Shown: piece after piece, positions 32,251 to 41,982 of the stretch | Layout: each line of letters opens with the position of its first letter | Numbering within the stretch: the first letter of the stretch is position 1 | DNA from: Mesomycoplasma dispar | GTDB lineage: Bacteria > Bacillota_I > Bacilli_A > Mycoplasmatales > Metamycoplasmataceae | DNA length: 64,000 nt | Reading direction: 5' to 3' | Assembly (NCBI RefSeq): GCF_000941075.1 | Contig: NZ_CP007229.1 | Coordinates: 372,001 to 436,000 of the forward strand | The notes under the pieces: model-generated | Told to the model about the DNA's origin: nothing | Databases searched by the model: none | Seen by the model: only the letters and a program-made list of their open reading frames with translations | Made by a program: the position numbers and the translations under genes

Positions 32251-32296
32251 CTTCATTTTTCTTTTTAAATTTTGTCTTTTAAAAAGAAAAATGAAG
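32251..32296. promoter_or_regulatory. Inverted repeat abutting the rplO promoter
   Basis: A 19-bp perfect stem (arms 32251-32269 and 32278-32296, 8-base loop) ends directly at a TATAAT box (32297-32302). It could terminate the upstream ribosomal transcript, or form a regulator site for the second half. It has no T-run after it, so it is not a standard terminator for the plus strand. Confidence 0.6.
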
Positions 32297-32302
32297 TATA
32301 AT
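32297..32302 (+). promoter_or_regulatory. Candidate internal promoter (-10) before rplO
   Basis: TATAAT, 30 bases before the rplO ATG at 32333, which has AAAGGA 9 bases upstream. It would allow separate transcription of rplO-secY-adk-map-infA-rpmJ-rpsM-rpsK-rpoA-rplQ. Confidence 0.55.
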
Positions 32303-32332
32303 TATATAGTTTAAATCAAAAGGATGGAAAAA

Positions 32333-32776
32333 ATGTCAATCAGACTTGAAAATCTTAGCTACATCCCTGGTTCACGGACAAAAAAACACCGTAAAGGTCG
32401 CGGACACGCTGCTGGAAAAGGGAAACAAGCAGGTCGGGGACAGTCAGGACAAAAAAAGCGTTCTACTGTTCGTCTTGGTTTTGAAGGGGGGCAAAACCCT
32501 TGGTTCCGTCGGGTACCAAAAGTTGGATTTCACAATTTTAACGCAAGAAAATTCGAAATTTTCAACCTGTCCGATCTTGAAAGCCGCTACCAAGATGGTG
32601 ATAAAATCAGTTTAGAATCTTTATATCTTAAAGGAATTCTAAAAAAACGAAATCTCCCTGCTAAATTACTTGCAAAAGGTGAACTTACAAAAAAAATAAC
32701 AATCACCACTAACGCTTATTCGGCGGCGGCGCTAGAAAAAATTGAAAAACTTGGTGGCAAAATCGAGGTTCGCTAG
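32333..32776 (+). CDS. rplO: Large ribosomal subunit protein uL15
   Basis: 147 aa. RKGRGHAAGKGKQAGRGQSG and GFEGGQNPWFRRVPKVGF are diagnostic. An in-frame ATG at 32324 overlaps the ribosome site, so 32333 is preferred. The TAG stop shares one base with the secY GTG. Confidence 0.94.
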   Translation: MSIRLENLSYIPGSRTKKHRKGRGHAAGKGKQAGRGQSGQKKRSTVRLGFEGGQNPWFRRVPKVGFHNFNARKFEIFNLSDLESRYQDGDKISLESLYLKGILKKRNLPAKLLAKGELTKKITITTNAYSAAALEKIEKLGGKIEVR

Positions 32777-34197
32777 TGTTTAAATTTTTGGGAAAAATTT
32801 GGGAAAAAATAAACTCTGGTTATATCATTCTAAAGAACCGTGCTTATTTTGCTTATAAAGAAAAAATTTTAACCCGAAAATTAATTTTTACTTTTTTTTT
32901 ACTAGTAATTTTTATCGTTTGTGGTACAATTACTATCCCTGGATTAAAATTATTACAATTTCAACTTGATGCTAATTCCTTTTTAGGAATTATTAATACC
33001 GTCGGCGGCGGCGGACTTCTTAATTTTTCAGTTGTTGCACTCGGAATTAGCCCGTTTATAACGGCATCTTTGTTTATGCTAATTGCGCAGACGAAATTAT
33101 TCCCCCCCATTCACCGACTATCGCAATCAGGTCCTGCAGGTAGACGAAAAATTAATATAATCACCCGTTTTTTAACCCTTTTAGTTGCACTTATCCAGGC
33201 GATTGTACTAATTCGGACCGTTATTTTAAATACTGACTTCGGTTTTGTTCGTCTTGAAATTAACACGCCCGTATTTATTTGACTAGTTTTACCGTTAATA
33301 CTAATTTCAGGTTCTCTTTTTTCGTTATTTCTAGCAGAACAAATCACCGACAAAGGTGTTGGTAACGGAACTTCGCTTTTGATTTTTTCAGGAATTATTG
33401 TCGGTTTACCACGTCGTTTCCAACATGCTTTTGAGTATCTTGTCGATCTTAACTCGCCTTCTTCACTCATTACGCAAGTATTAAGTTTTATTTTATATGT
33501 TGTCGGATTTTTAGTTGTTTTATTAGTTTCAGTTTATGTTTATTTAGCTGAACGCAAAATCCCGATCCAACAAACTGGATCAGGGATGTCAAAAAATGTT
33601 AAAGAAATTTCGATCCTACCATTAAAATTAAACCCTGCTGGAATTATGCCCGTCATTTTCGCATTAATTGTTGTATCGCTACCGACACTTTTTAGTGGTT
33701 TTCTTGACCGTAATACCTCAGCAGTTCGAAATTGAATTGATAATAATATGCAAATTCACCACCCGCTTGGTCTTAGTATTTTTATCGTTTTCAATATCGC
33801 CTTTAGTATTATTATGTCTTTACAGCAATCACGGATTGATAAAATTTCGCAAGATTTTGCCAAAAATTCAACTTTTATCCCTGGAATTCGTCCTGGTGAA
33901 CAAACTGAGGACTATCTGATCGGAGTTGTGTTAAGACTTTCAATTTTTAGTGCAATTTATCTTACTTTTCTCGGAATTCTCCAACCAGTTGAAATTATGT
34001 TAGGACTACCTTCGGCGATTACTTTTTCAGGTACTTCGATAATAATTTTAGCAACAACCACACTTGAGACGATCTCACAAATAAAAGCCCGTTATGATGC
34101 CCAAAAAGTTCTAAAACAAAGTAAAAAAATTCGTAAAAGTCTTAATCTTAAAGGATCTTCGAACTCTTCTAATTCAAATCGCGATCTTCTATGATAA
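32776..34197 (+). CDS. secY: Protein translocase subunit SecY
   Basis: Channel of the Sec export system; 473 aa, ten hydrophobic segments. GTG start overlapping the rplO stop. Seen: TIPGLKL, ISPFITASLFMLI, TDKGVGNGTSLLIFSGI (conserved loop) and FIPGIRPGEQTEDYL. In-frame TGA-Trp codons at 33280, 33733 and just before the TAA stop. N-terminal cytoplasmic part is somewhat longer than in E. coli. Confidence 0.95.
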
Positions 34198-34257
34198 AAT
34201 TTATGTTTAAAATTTATGTTTAAAATTTTTTTAATCAAAGGATAACAAACTTCACAA

Positions 34258-34896
34258 ATGCCCAGTAGCAAAAAAATTCTTTTTATCGGTGCCCCTGGTT
34301 CAGGCAAGGGCACAATTTCGAAAATTTTACTTGAGAAATATCAGTTAATTCATATCTCAACTGGCGAACTTTTCCGAACTAAAATTAAACAAGATGCTGA
34401 ATTTGCAAAAAAAATTCAAAACTATGTAAGTTCTGGTGATTATGTTCCTGATGAAATAACTAATAATTTGGTATTTGACTTCATTTTCCAACTACCAAAA
34501 AATCAGGGTTACATTCTCGATGGCTATCCGCGAACAGTTGAACAGTTAAAATTTATGATTGAAAACAAAATTGATGTTGATCTCGTTTTTTATTTACAAA
34601 TAAAAAACGAGACAATTATTTCCCGATTATCGCAACGTCTTTTTTGTCAAAAATGTCAAAAACCGTATAATTTGTTATTAGCAAAACCAAAAGTTGTCGG
34701 CAAATGCGACATTGATAATAACGATTTAATTACCCGCAACGATGACCGACCAGAAATCATTAATGTTCGGATTGAAAAATTTATCCAATCTGTTGCCCCG
34801 ATTGTTGACTATTATAAAAAGAATAACAAAATTCATTATTTAGACGCCGAGCAAAATCTAGAAAATATTATTAGTGAAATTGAAAAATGGCTATAA
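34258..34896 (+). CDS. adk: Adenylate kinase
   Basis: 212 aa, ATP + AMP = 2 ADP. P-loop GAPGSGKGT, AMP-binding STGELFR and DGYPRT, and a LID with CQKCQKP...CDID, a Cys3-Asp-type metal finger typical of Gram-positive long-form enzymes. Its end overlaps map by 10 bases. Two copies of a 13-base AT unit (ATGTTTAAAATTT) lie in the 60-base gap after secY. Confidence 0.95.
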   Translation: MPSSKKILFIGAPGSGKGTISKILLEKYQLIHISTGELFRTKIKQDAEFAKKIQNYVSSGDYVPDEITNNLVFDFIFQLPKNQGYILDGYPRTVEQLKFMIENKIDVDLVFYLQIKNETIISRLSQRLFCQKCQKPYNLLLAKPKVVGKCDIDNNDLITRNDDRPEIINVRIEKFIQSVAPIVDYYKKNNKIHYLDAEQNLENIISEIEKWL

Positions 34897-35639
34897 TTAA
34901 AACTGATTTTGAAATAAGTCAAATAAAAATTGCTAGCAAAATCCTGGCAGAAGTCAAAGCAAAAGTTTATGACTTTGTAAGACCAGGAATCTCTTTAAAA
35001 GAAATCGATGCCATTGCTTTTAAAGAGATAAAAGCAAAAAATGCAGAACCAGCTTTTCTAAATTATCAAGGTTTTCCAGCTACAATTTGTGCAAGTGTTA
35101 ATGAAATTCTCATTCACGGAATTCCAAGTGATTATGTACTTAAACAAGGCGATATCGTTTCGATCGACTTAGGTCTTTCTTATAACGGTTTTTTTGCTGA
35201 TAGTGCTTTTACAAAATCACTTGGCGAAAATGCAGAAAACGAAAAATTAATTAAGTGCGCAAAAGAAGCCTTTTTTGCTGGACTGGGCGCAATAAAACCT
35301 GGCGCTAGCACAGGCGATATTGGTTTTGCAATCGCCAATGTAATAAAATCTTATGGTTTTTTTACTCCCCGTGAGTTTTCTGGTCACGGAATCGGGCGAC
35401 AATTACACGAAAATCCAAACATTTACAATTTCGGAACTCCTGGAAAAGGGGTAAAATTAAAAGATAATATGGTTATTTGTATTGAACCAATGATCTTGCA
35501 AACATCAGCAAAAATAAAAATTTTAAACGATGGATGATCGGTGATTGCAAAAGATGGCAGAAAAACCTCCCATTATGAACAAACAGTTTTAATTCAAAAT
35601 GGCAAAGGTGTAATTTTAACAGAAATGGATCAAAATTAG
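34887..35639 (+). CDS. map: Methionine aminopeptidase type I
   Basis: 250 aa, removes initiator Met. All five metal ligands are visible in order: Asp in SIDLG, Asp in ADSAF, His in SGHGIGRQ, Glu in CIEPM and Glu in HYEQTV. TGA at 35535 is Trp. Follows adk by overlap, infA by 1 base. Confidence 0.95.
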
Positions 35640-35640
35640 A

Positions 35641-35868
35641 ATGTCAAATTCAACAAAGGAACAAAAACTATTATTCCAAGGGAAAGTAACTCATGTTTTT
35701 AACGCTCAAGAATACGAAGTAACACTCGAAAACGGCGTTAAGTTAATTTGTCATATTGCTGGGAAAATGAAACTACACCATATTAAAATAATTTTAGGTG
35801 ATAGCGTTCGTGTCGAAATGTCTCCTTATGATCTTTCAAAAGGAAGAATAGTTTACCGTTACAAGTAA
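35641..35868 (+). CDS. infA: Translation initiation factor IF-1
   Basis: 75 aa, single OB fold. [20 protein letters not shown] and [21 protein letters not shown] match IF-1. Sits in its usual place between map and rpmJ. Confidence 0.95.
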   Translation: MSNSTKEQKLLFQGKVTHVFNAQEYEVTLENGVKLICHIAGKMKLHHIKIILGDSVRVEMSPYDLSKGRIVYRYK

Positions 35869-35917
35869 AAATTTAAATTTTTTTAAATTAACTTTAAATA
35901 AATTTAAAAGGAATAAA

Positions 35918-36031
35918 ATGAAAGTTCGTGCAAGCATTAAAAAAATTTGCAAAGATTGTAAAATAATTAAACGCCGCTCAATTAACCGCGTAATTTGTTT
36001 GCTTAAAAAACACAAACAAAGACAAGGTTAA
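35918..36031 (+). CDS. rpmJ: Large ribosomal subunit protein bL36
   Basis: 37 aa. [20 protein letters not shown] shows the Cys pair; a third Cys in [13 protein letters not shown] keeps the zinc finger set with the nearby His. AAAAGGA lies upstream. Too short for most gene callers. The 147-base gap to rpsM holds AT-rich DNA with weak inverted repeats only. Confidence 0.95.
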   Translation: MKVRASIKKICKDCKIIKRRSINRVICLLKKHKQRQG

Positions 36032-36178
36032 TTTTTAAAAGTTTCCAATTTTGATCTGTTTTTACAAAAATCAAAATTATTTATTAATAAAAATAAAAAT
36101 TTTGATTTTAAAAGATAATATTTTAAATTTTCAAAAAATCTACAAAGGATTAAATATTTATTTAAATAATTTTCAAAT

Positions 36179-36592
36179 ATGGCACGTGTTCTTAATGTTG
36201 AAATTCCAAATCATAAAAGAGTTATAATTGCTCTTTGCAGTATTTTTGGAATTGGTAAATCCTTAGCAGCAGAAATTATTGATAAAACTGCTAAATTACA
36301 AGAAGAAAAATTTGGGAAAAAATTCCCAATTTTAACCGAAAACACGAAGGTAAAAGAAATTAACGAGGAAGTTTTGCAAATCATCCGTGATGTTGCCAAA
36401 ACTTACAAAACCGAAGGTGACTTACACCGCGAGGTGCAATCAAATATTAAAAGACTAATTGAAATTAAATGTTATCGCGGCATTCGTCATCGGAAAGGAC
36501 TACCAGTTCGCGGTCAGGTAACACAAAAAAATGCCCGAACTCGAAAAGGACCAAGAAAAGCAATTATGGGCAAAAAGGATAAAGGTAAATAA
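36179..36592 (+). CDS. rpsM: Small ribosomal subunit protein uS13
   Basis: 137 aa, slightly longer than usual owing to an insert after the first helix ([20 protein letters not shown]). [19 protein letters not shown] and [20 protein letters not shown] are diagnostic. Confidence 0.95.
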   Translation: MARVLNVEIPNHKRVIIALCSIFGIGKSLAAEIIDKTAKLQEEKFGKKFPILTENTKVKEINEEVLQIIRDVAKTYKTEGDLHREVQSNIKRLIEIKCYRGIRHRKGLPVRGQVTQKNARTRKGPRKAIMGKKDKGK

Positions 36593-36594
36593 TT

Positions 36595-36999
36595 ATGGCA
36601 ACTAATACTCGTAAAGTTAAAAAATTACGTCCAAAAAATGTTACCGTCGGGATTGCGCATATTCACTCTTCACACCAAAATACAATTATTTCTTTTACTG
36701 ACAAACAAGGTAATGTAATTTCTTGGGCATCTTCTGGTTCAATTGGTTTTAAAGGGACAAAGAAAAAAACCGCTTATGCCGCAACACTTGCAACTGCGGC
36801 AGCCGCCCAAAAAGCCCGTGAACACGGGATGCGTGAAGTGCTTGTGCATTTAAAAGGGACAGGACAAGGGAAAGAAGCGGCAAGAAAACAGATTATTACC
36901 TCTGGAATGAACATTTTACTAACAAAAGATGTTACCCCTGTTCCGCATAATGGAACTCGACCACCACGAAAATGATTCAAACGTCAAGAAAAAAGGTAG
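36595..36999 (+). CDS. rpsK: Small ribosomal subunit protein uS11
   Basis: 134 aa. [20 protein letters not shown] and [18 protein letters not shown] match S11; the Trp at 36973 is TGA and the frame ends FKRQEKR at TAG. 9 bases before rpoA. Confidence 0.95.
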
Positions 37000-37008
37000 G
37001 CTTTTCAA

Positions 37009-38007
37009 ATGAAAAAACACGCAAAAGTTTATTATTCTGAAAACCTTGTTGACCAAGTTAGTGAATTTGAAACAAGTTTTGAACTAAAACCATTAGAACG
37101 TGGGCTCGGAAATACAATCGGAAACGCACTTCGTCGCACAGTTTTGTCATCAATTCCTTCCTGTGCCGTTTTTGCGGTTAAAATTGAAGGTGTAAAACAC
37201 GAATTTAGTGTTCTTGATGATGTAATCGAAGATGTTGTAACAATTCTTAACAATCTCAAAAAAGTGCGTTTTTTCTACGATCCGCGCTTTTTTGAAAAAA
37301 ATCAAATTCAAATGGCAAGTTTCGATGGCCAAAAAGCTGGACAAATTTTTGCCCGTGATATTCAATCTCATAGTGGTCTCAAAATCGTTAATCCTGATTT
37401 GTATATCGCCGATATTTCCCGTGTTGGGGCACTAAAATTCGAAATTTTTATTACTTCTGGTAAAGGATTTAGTGATTTTGAAACTAATAAAAAGTTTGTC
37501 AACGAAGTAATTCTAACACTTGAGTCAAAAATGGAAGGCACAGTTTTAGCAGTTGATAGCGATTTTTCCCCTGTTGTTAGTGCAAATTATCAAGCAGTTG
37601 AAATTAACTCCGCAAGTCCAATTGTTGAAGAAAAACTGAATTTTTCAATTAAAACTGACGGTTCAATGTTGGCAAAAGATGCACTTTCTTATGCATCTCA
37701 GGTTCTAATTGCCCATCTGAATATGCTTGCAAATGTTGATAATCTTAATAAATTCAGTGATGAATTTTTTGAGGTTCAAGTTATCAAAGAAGAGCCAGTT
37801 CGCCGTCCTTCTGATAGTATCGATGCCCTTGATCTTTCGGTTCGTTCACTTAATGCGCTGCGACGGGCACAATATTATAAAATTTCTGATATTGAAAAAT
37901 TAGGTCATGATGACTTTGAAAACATTAAAAATCTTGGTCGCAAATCTGTGCAAGAAATTATGGAAAAATTGCAAAACTATAAAAACGAACAAAAAGGAGA
38001 GAATTAA
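37009..38007 (+). CDS. rpoA: DNA-directed RNA polymerase alpha subunit
   Basis: 332 aa. N-terminal dimerisation domain (LKPLERGLGNTIGNALRRTV, SIPSCAVFAVKIEGVKHEF) and C-terminal DNA/activator-binding domain (LDLSVRSLNALRRAQYYKIS, IKNLGRKSVQEIMEKL) are both complete. Co-transcribed with rplQ. Confidence 0.96.
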   Translation: MKKHAKVYYSENLVDQVSEFETSFELKPLERGLGNTIGNALRRTVLSSIPSCAVFAVKIEGVKHEFSVLDDVIEDVVTILNNLKKVRFFYDPRFFEKNQIQMASFDGQKAGQIFARDIQSHSGLKIVNPDLYIADISRVGALKFEIFITSGKGFSDFETNKKFVNEVILTLESKMEGTVLAVDSDFSPVVSANYQAVEINSASPIVEEKLNFSIKTDGSMLAKDALSYASQVLIAHLNMLANVDNLNKFSDEFFEVQVIKEEPVRRPSDSIDALDLSVRSLNALRRAQYYKISDIEKLGHDDFENIKNLGRKSVQEIMEKLQNYKNEQKGEN

Positions 38008-38009
38008 TT

Positions 38010-38372
38010 ATGGCAAATCCGCACCAAATTTACTCTCGCGATGCCGCCTGAGACCGTCAAGTTTTCCGCTCACTTGCAACTTCGCTAATTTTGCACGGAC
38101 ATATCAAAACTACACTAACCCGTGCAAAACGTCTCCGTTCTGTAACTGAAAAATTAATTACGAAGGCAAAAAAGAACGATCTTGCCTCCCGCCGTCAAGT
38201 TCTTAGTTTTTTATATAACCAAAAAACTAAAGACGGAATGAAAGTAATGCCTTATTTATTCAATAAAATTGCTCCACGTTATCTTGAACGCAATGGTGGA
38301 TATACCCGAATTATTAAAATTCCGAGCCGACTTGGCGATAATACCAAAATGGCAATTATCGAACTTGTCTAA
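38010..38372 (+). CDS. rplQ: Large ribosomal subunit protein bL17
   Basis: 120 aa from ATG 38010, with AAAGGAGAG upstream. [20 protein letters not shown] and [18 protein letters not shown] are the L17 signatures; TGA at 38049 is Trp. Last gene of the cluster. Confidence 0.95.
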
Positions 38373-38395
38373 TTTTCTAAATCGATCAAAAAACT

Positions 38396-38424
38396 AAAAA
38401 ACTCCTTTCAAACAGGGAGTTTTT
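38396..38424 (+). terminator. Intrinsic terminator of the ribosomal cluster
   Basis: Stem AAAAACTCC / GGAGTTTTT with a 10-base loop, followed by TTATTTTTTT. It lies 24 bases after the rplQ stop. The rest of the gap to 38722 holds the promoter of the next gene and a leader inverted repeat. Confidence 0.85.
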
Positions 38425-38583
38425 TATTTTTTTAGAATCTCTTTTAGCAATTCTAGTTCATAAATTTTTTCAAAAACAAAATGAAATTACCTAAGTTTTT
38501 TAAATCTTTTACCCAAATCTAAATATTTTTAGAATCAGAAAGTAATTTATAAAAAATTCATAGCAATTAATCTATAAATAAGA

Positions 38584-38589
38584 TATAAT
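38584..38589 (+). promoter_or_regulatory. Candidate -10 box of the P97/P102-like gene
   Basis: TATAAT about 135 bases upstream of the ATG. The leader between them contains an imperfect inverted repeat (38606-38620 with 38640-38655, TTAAAGTTAACTTTT type) and a third related AAAGTTGCACTTT at 38670-38682. Confidence 0.45.
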
Positions 38590-38722
38590 TTAACAATGTC
38601 AATCATTAAAGTTAACTTTTTCAAATGAAGTAATACCTAAAAAGTCAAACTTTAAGATTATTATAGTTAAAAGTTGCACTTTATTGCCTTTTTATAAAAA
38701 ACTAGGAGTGATTTAAATTATT

Positions 38723-41593
38723 ATGAAAAAAATTAAACTAAAGTATATAATTTTTTCAATTTTGGCAGTTAGTGCAACTGTTAGCGTTGCTACTTCAATT
38801 CCATATGCGCTTATAGCGCAAACTGAAAATTTTAATTCACAATTAAAAATATTTACCAAAGATGTATCAAGTGCAAAAAGTTTAGCAAGCACAACTCAAT
38901 TTGATAGTGCTGAATTTGATAAATTAGTTGCCAATTTAAAACCTAAAGAAAAATTTGCAAAGCGATTAAATGCTTATGATGCTCTAAATTTGCATTTTGA
39001 CAGCGTTTATAATTTCGACTTAAATGATGCTGTTGATTTTAGTGAATTAAGCAAAAAATACCCTGATTTATTGTTTAAATTGGTTTTACCAGAGAGTAAA
39101 TCTGCTATTGAAATTAAGCAAAATGTGCTTAAAAACCTTGGAATTAACGTTTCAAATGCTGCTAAATCTATAAATTATACCACAAAATTCGATTTAGATT
39201 TTTCAAAACAGGAAAAATCCTTTCAATTTTCTCCAGAAAATTTCTCTGCTTCAATTAGTCTTTCTAAACTAAAATTTTTAGAAGGCAAAACTGCAACTGA
39301 AACTGCAATTTTATTTTATAATTCTTTCCGTAAAAACTTTAATGAAACTAACGATGCAACAAAAGCTTTGTATAAAACTTTTTCTGAATTTGGCGGGATT
39401 TCCTTTAGTCTAAATTCAGAACCAATTTTTGCTCTCCCATCAAACTTTGAAATTAAACCGCAATTAGAAGTTGAAAAATTAGTGTTTTCGAAAGTTAGTG
39501 ATGAAAAAAACGAACTTGTCTTAAATATGGTTTTATTTAATAAGTTAACCCAAAAAGAAACTAGATTTTTACTTAAATTTGTTGATTTGCCAAAAGCAAA
39601 TCAGAAATATGGGGCAAAATTCTTAGAAATTTTCAAGAAAAACTACCAATTTAGTAATGAAATTTCTAAACATCTAGCAAAAAATAATTCAACAGTTTAT
39701 GAATTATTTAGTAAACATTCTGAACTTAATGGTTTAAACTTGTCCGAATTTGACACTTGATTTAAAACAAAACAAACTACTATCACAAGTTTTTTAGATG
39801 AAATTAAGCATTTAGTCGCTGATTTTAGTCCTACAAAAACAAGTTTTACTGTTAAGAAACCAGAAAAATCGGTTGAAAACAAAAATTTAGTCACTATTGA
39901 GTTAAAAATTGATGGAAACCTTAAGAACCAAGAGTTGCCCTTAGGTCTAAAATTAGGCGAAAATAATCAATATAGCTACACTTTCGAGTTCAATTTTGAT
40001 GCAACTGAGTCAATTTATTCTGGTTATTTTAAAAATGCAATTGAAAATTTTGATGCAAAAACCGCAGAAAATCTTGATGATTTAAAATTTGAAGTTAAAA
40101 AAAATTTACCAGTTACAATTTTTGCATCAACAATTGATGATAAAATCAAACATCTTTTAAATCGACCATTAAATCCTAAAAATATTACAAAAGAAATTGC
40201 ACCTTTATTTACTTTTTTCAATTATTTTGCTGATAAAAATGAAACTGAACAAACCGAAGAAAATGATAAACAAAATTCTTCCAAAAGTCCAGAATCTCCT
40301 GAAAAATCAGTTCCAGTTTTGCAAAACACTCAGTCAGTTCCAGTTTCAACCACATTATTTCAAGATGAATCTTCCGTTATTAATTCAATTCCAAAACCTT
40401 CTAGCACAGAAAATGCTGGTGATTATTTAAGAAAGCTTTTTAAAAATTTAGAAAAAGCGAATTTTCCTAAAAATACGACTGTTTATCTTTCTACTTCTTA
40501 TAAAGATAAATATACATTAGAAATTAAAATAAAAACTGGTGAACTCAAAGAAGAAAAATTAGAGATCAAAATTGATAAGGTTTCAAAAAATAATGAAGCC
40601 TATGAAGCGCTTGCAAAAAACGCTAATGTGCATTTATTTCTTGACTGAAGAACTAATGTAGAAACTAAAGTTGATGAAAACAACAAAAAACCAGTTTTAT
40701 CGTCAATTTCTGCTGTAAATGATGCTAATTTGAAGTTTGAGGTGGATAGCAGTTATGAAACAAAATCTAATGAAGTTCCAGTTTTAGACGTTGAAAATCA
40801 AGGAATTTATTTGGCAGAAAAAGGAATTGTTTTGGAAAAACCAAAAGATTCAAAAGTTGCAAAAAACCTTAAATTGAATAAGGATACCACACTTTTTTAC
40901 GCTTTTAAACCAACAAAGTTACCACGCAATTTGCAAACAAGATATTTTTTATTAAGATCTAGATCAACAAAAAATAAAGAATTTAGTTTGATAATCGAAC
41001 CTGATAATCTTAACCAAAAATACAATAGAATTGGTGTTGATTTTATTGATTACGATAAGACATCAACTTTATCTCAAGATAAAATTGAATTAAAATGATG
41101 AAAAAAAGAAGGAACTCAATTAACATATAATGGTGATCTTAAATTGCAAAAAGAACAAAAACCAGACAAAAGTGAAACAGTTGATATTTCAAAAAAATCA
41201 AAAAGCATAATTGATGAAAACTATGATTTTCTTAACGATGCAGATTCAACAATAATTTTAGTTGTTAATGTTAAAGAAGGTGAAGAAAATAAACCCTTCC
41301 TTGAAATCGCTTTTTATTCAAGTAAAGGTAAAAACCCATTAGAACCAAAATTTAAATGAAATTGGGAACTTTCAGAAAAAGATATTGAAATTGATTTGTC
41401 GAAAGATCTAAATTTAGGAACAATTAAATCAAAAGAGCAACTTTTAGTTGATAAAGTATACAAAGTTTTGCATAATATGGACAGAAACATCACTGGAATT
41501 ACCTTCAAAGCTTTTGCGCTATTCGATAAATCTAAAAATGACAGTGATTATAACAATATATTAGAAAAATTTATTCAGGAATATATCGATTAA
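38723..41593 (+). CDS. P97/P102-like surface protein (956 aa)
   Basis: One frame from ATG 38723 to TAA once TGA (39758, 40648, 41096, 41357 and others) is Trp. An uncleaved-looking signal anchor (IIFSILAVSATVSVATSIPY) precedes an extracellular protein of mixed alpha/beta type. Phrases such as FAKRLNAYDALNLHFDSVY, YPDLLFKLVLPE and NRIGVDFIDYDK recall the P97/P102 adhesin paralogues of M. hyopneumoniae, from memory and unverified. A Ser/Glu/Gln/Pro-rich low-complexity linker (about residues 508-560) divides it. No lipobox Cys. Placement straight after the ribosomal cluster terminator. Adhesin role is inference. Confidence 0.7.
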
Positions 41594-41678
41594 AAAATTA
41601 AGACTAAAATATAAAGATAAACTAAAAAACCAAAAAATAGTAATTTTTTCTTTAACATTCCGGTTTGTTTATTTAGCT

Positions 41679-41733
41679 TTTTAGAAAAAGTTCCACTTTT
41701 TACTTTGTTTTAGGAACAATAGTTTTTCTAAAA
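41679..41733 (+). terminator. Possible terminator after the P97/P102-like gene
   Basis: Arms TTTTAGAAAAAGTTCC (41679-41694) and GGAAC...TTTTTCTAAAA (41713-41733) pair with a 5-base bulge. T-rich DNA follows. Weaker than the other terminators; the rest of 41594-41982 contains only the next promoter and a poly-A run. Confidence 0.4.
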
Positions 41734-41897
41734 TTTTAGATAAACTTTTTACAACCCCAAACAAAATTAATTTTTATGTCTGGGTTTTTGTTGATAAAAC
41801 GACAAAAAGATCATAAAAAATAGGTAAATTCAATGCTTTATTGTATTTAAAGAATTATTATCAATGTTTTGTAGTAATTTTATCTATTAATTTATGG

Positions 41898-41903
41898 TAT
41901 AAT
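41898..41903 (+). promoter_or_regulatory. Candidate -10 box of the 494-aa anchored protein
   Basis: TATAAT in TGGTATAATTAAAA, 80 bases before the ATG at 41983. The transcript would carry the poly-A run at 41951-41967 in its leader. Confidence 0.5.
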
Positions 41904-41950
41904 TAAAATTAAAATAAACTAATTCAATTTAGTTTTATGTTCTTTTTGAT

Positions 41951-41967
41951 AAAAAAAAAAAAAAAAA
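41951..41967 (+). repeat. Homopolymer of 17 A before an anchored protein gene
   Basis: An uninterrupted A run ending 15 bases before the start codon, in the place normally held by the ribosome-binding site. Runs of this length slip during replication in mycoplasmas. Confidence 0.85.
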
Positions 41968-41982
41968 CGGAAATACCAATCA

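Noticed and set aside
32175-32332. Search for rpmD (L30) between rpsE and rplO
   Set aside because: Gap is 158 bases with hairpin and promoter only; absence of L30 is normal in mycoplasmas.
36032-36178. Hairpin-like AT repeats between rpmJ and rpsM as a terminator
   Set aside because: Stems are short and AT-only, and genes on both sides belong to one conserved cluster.
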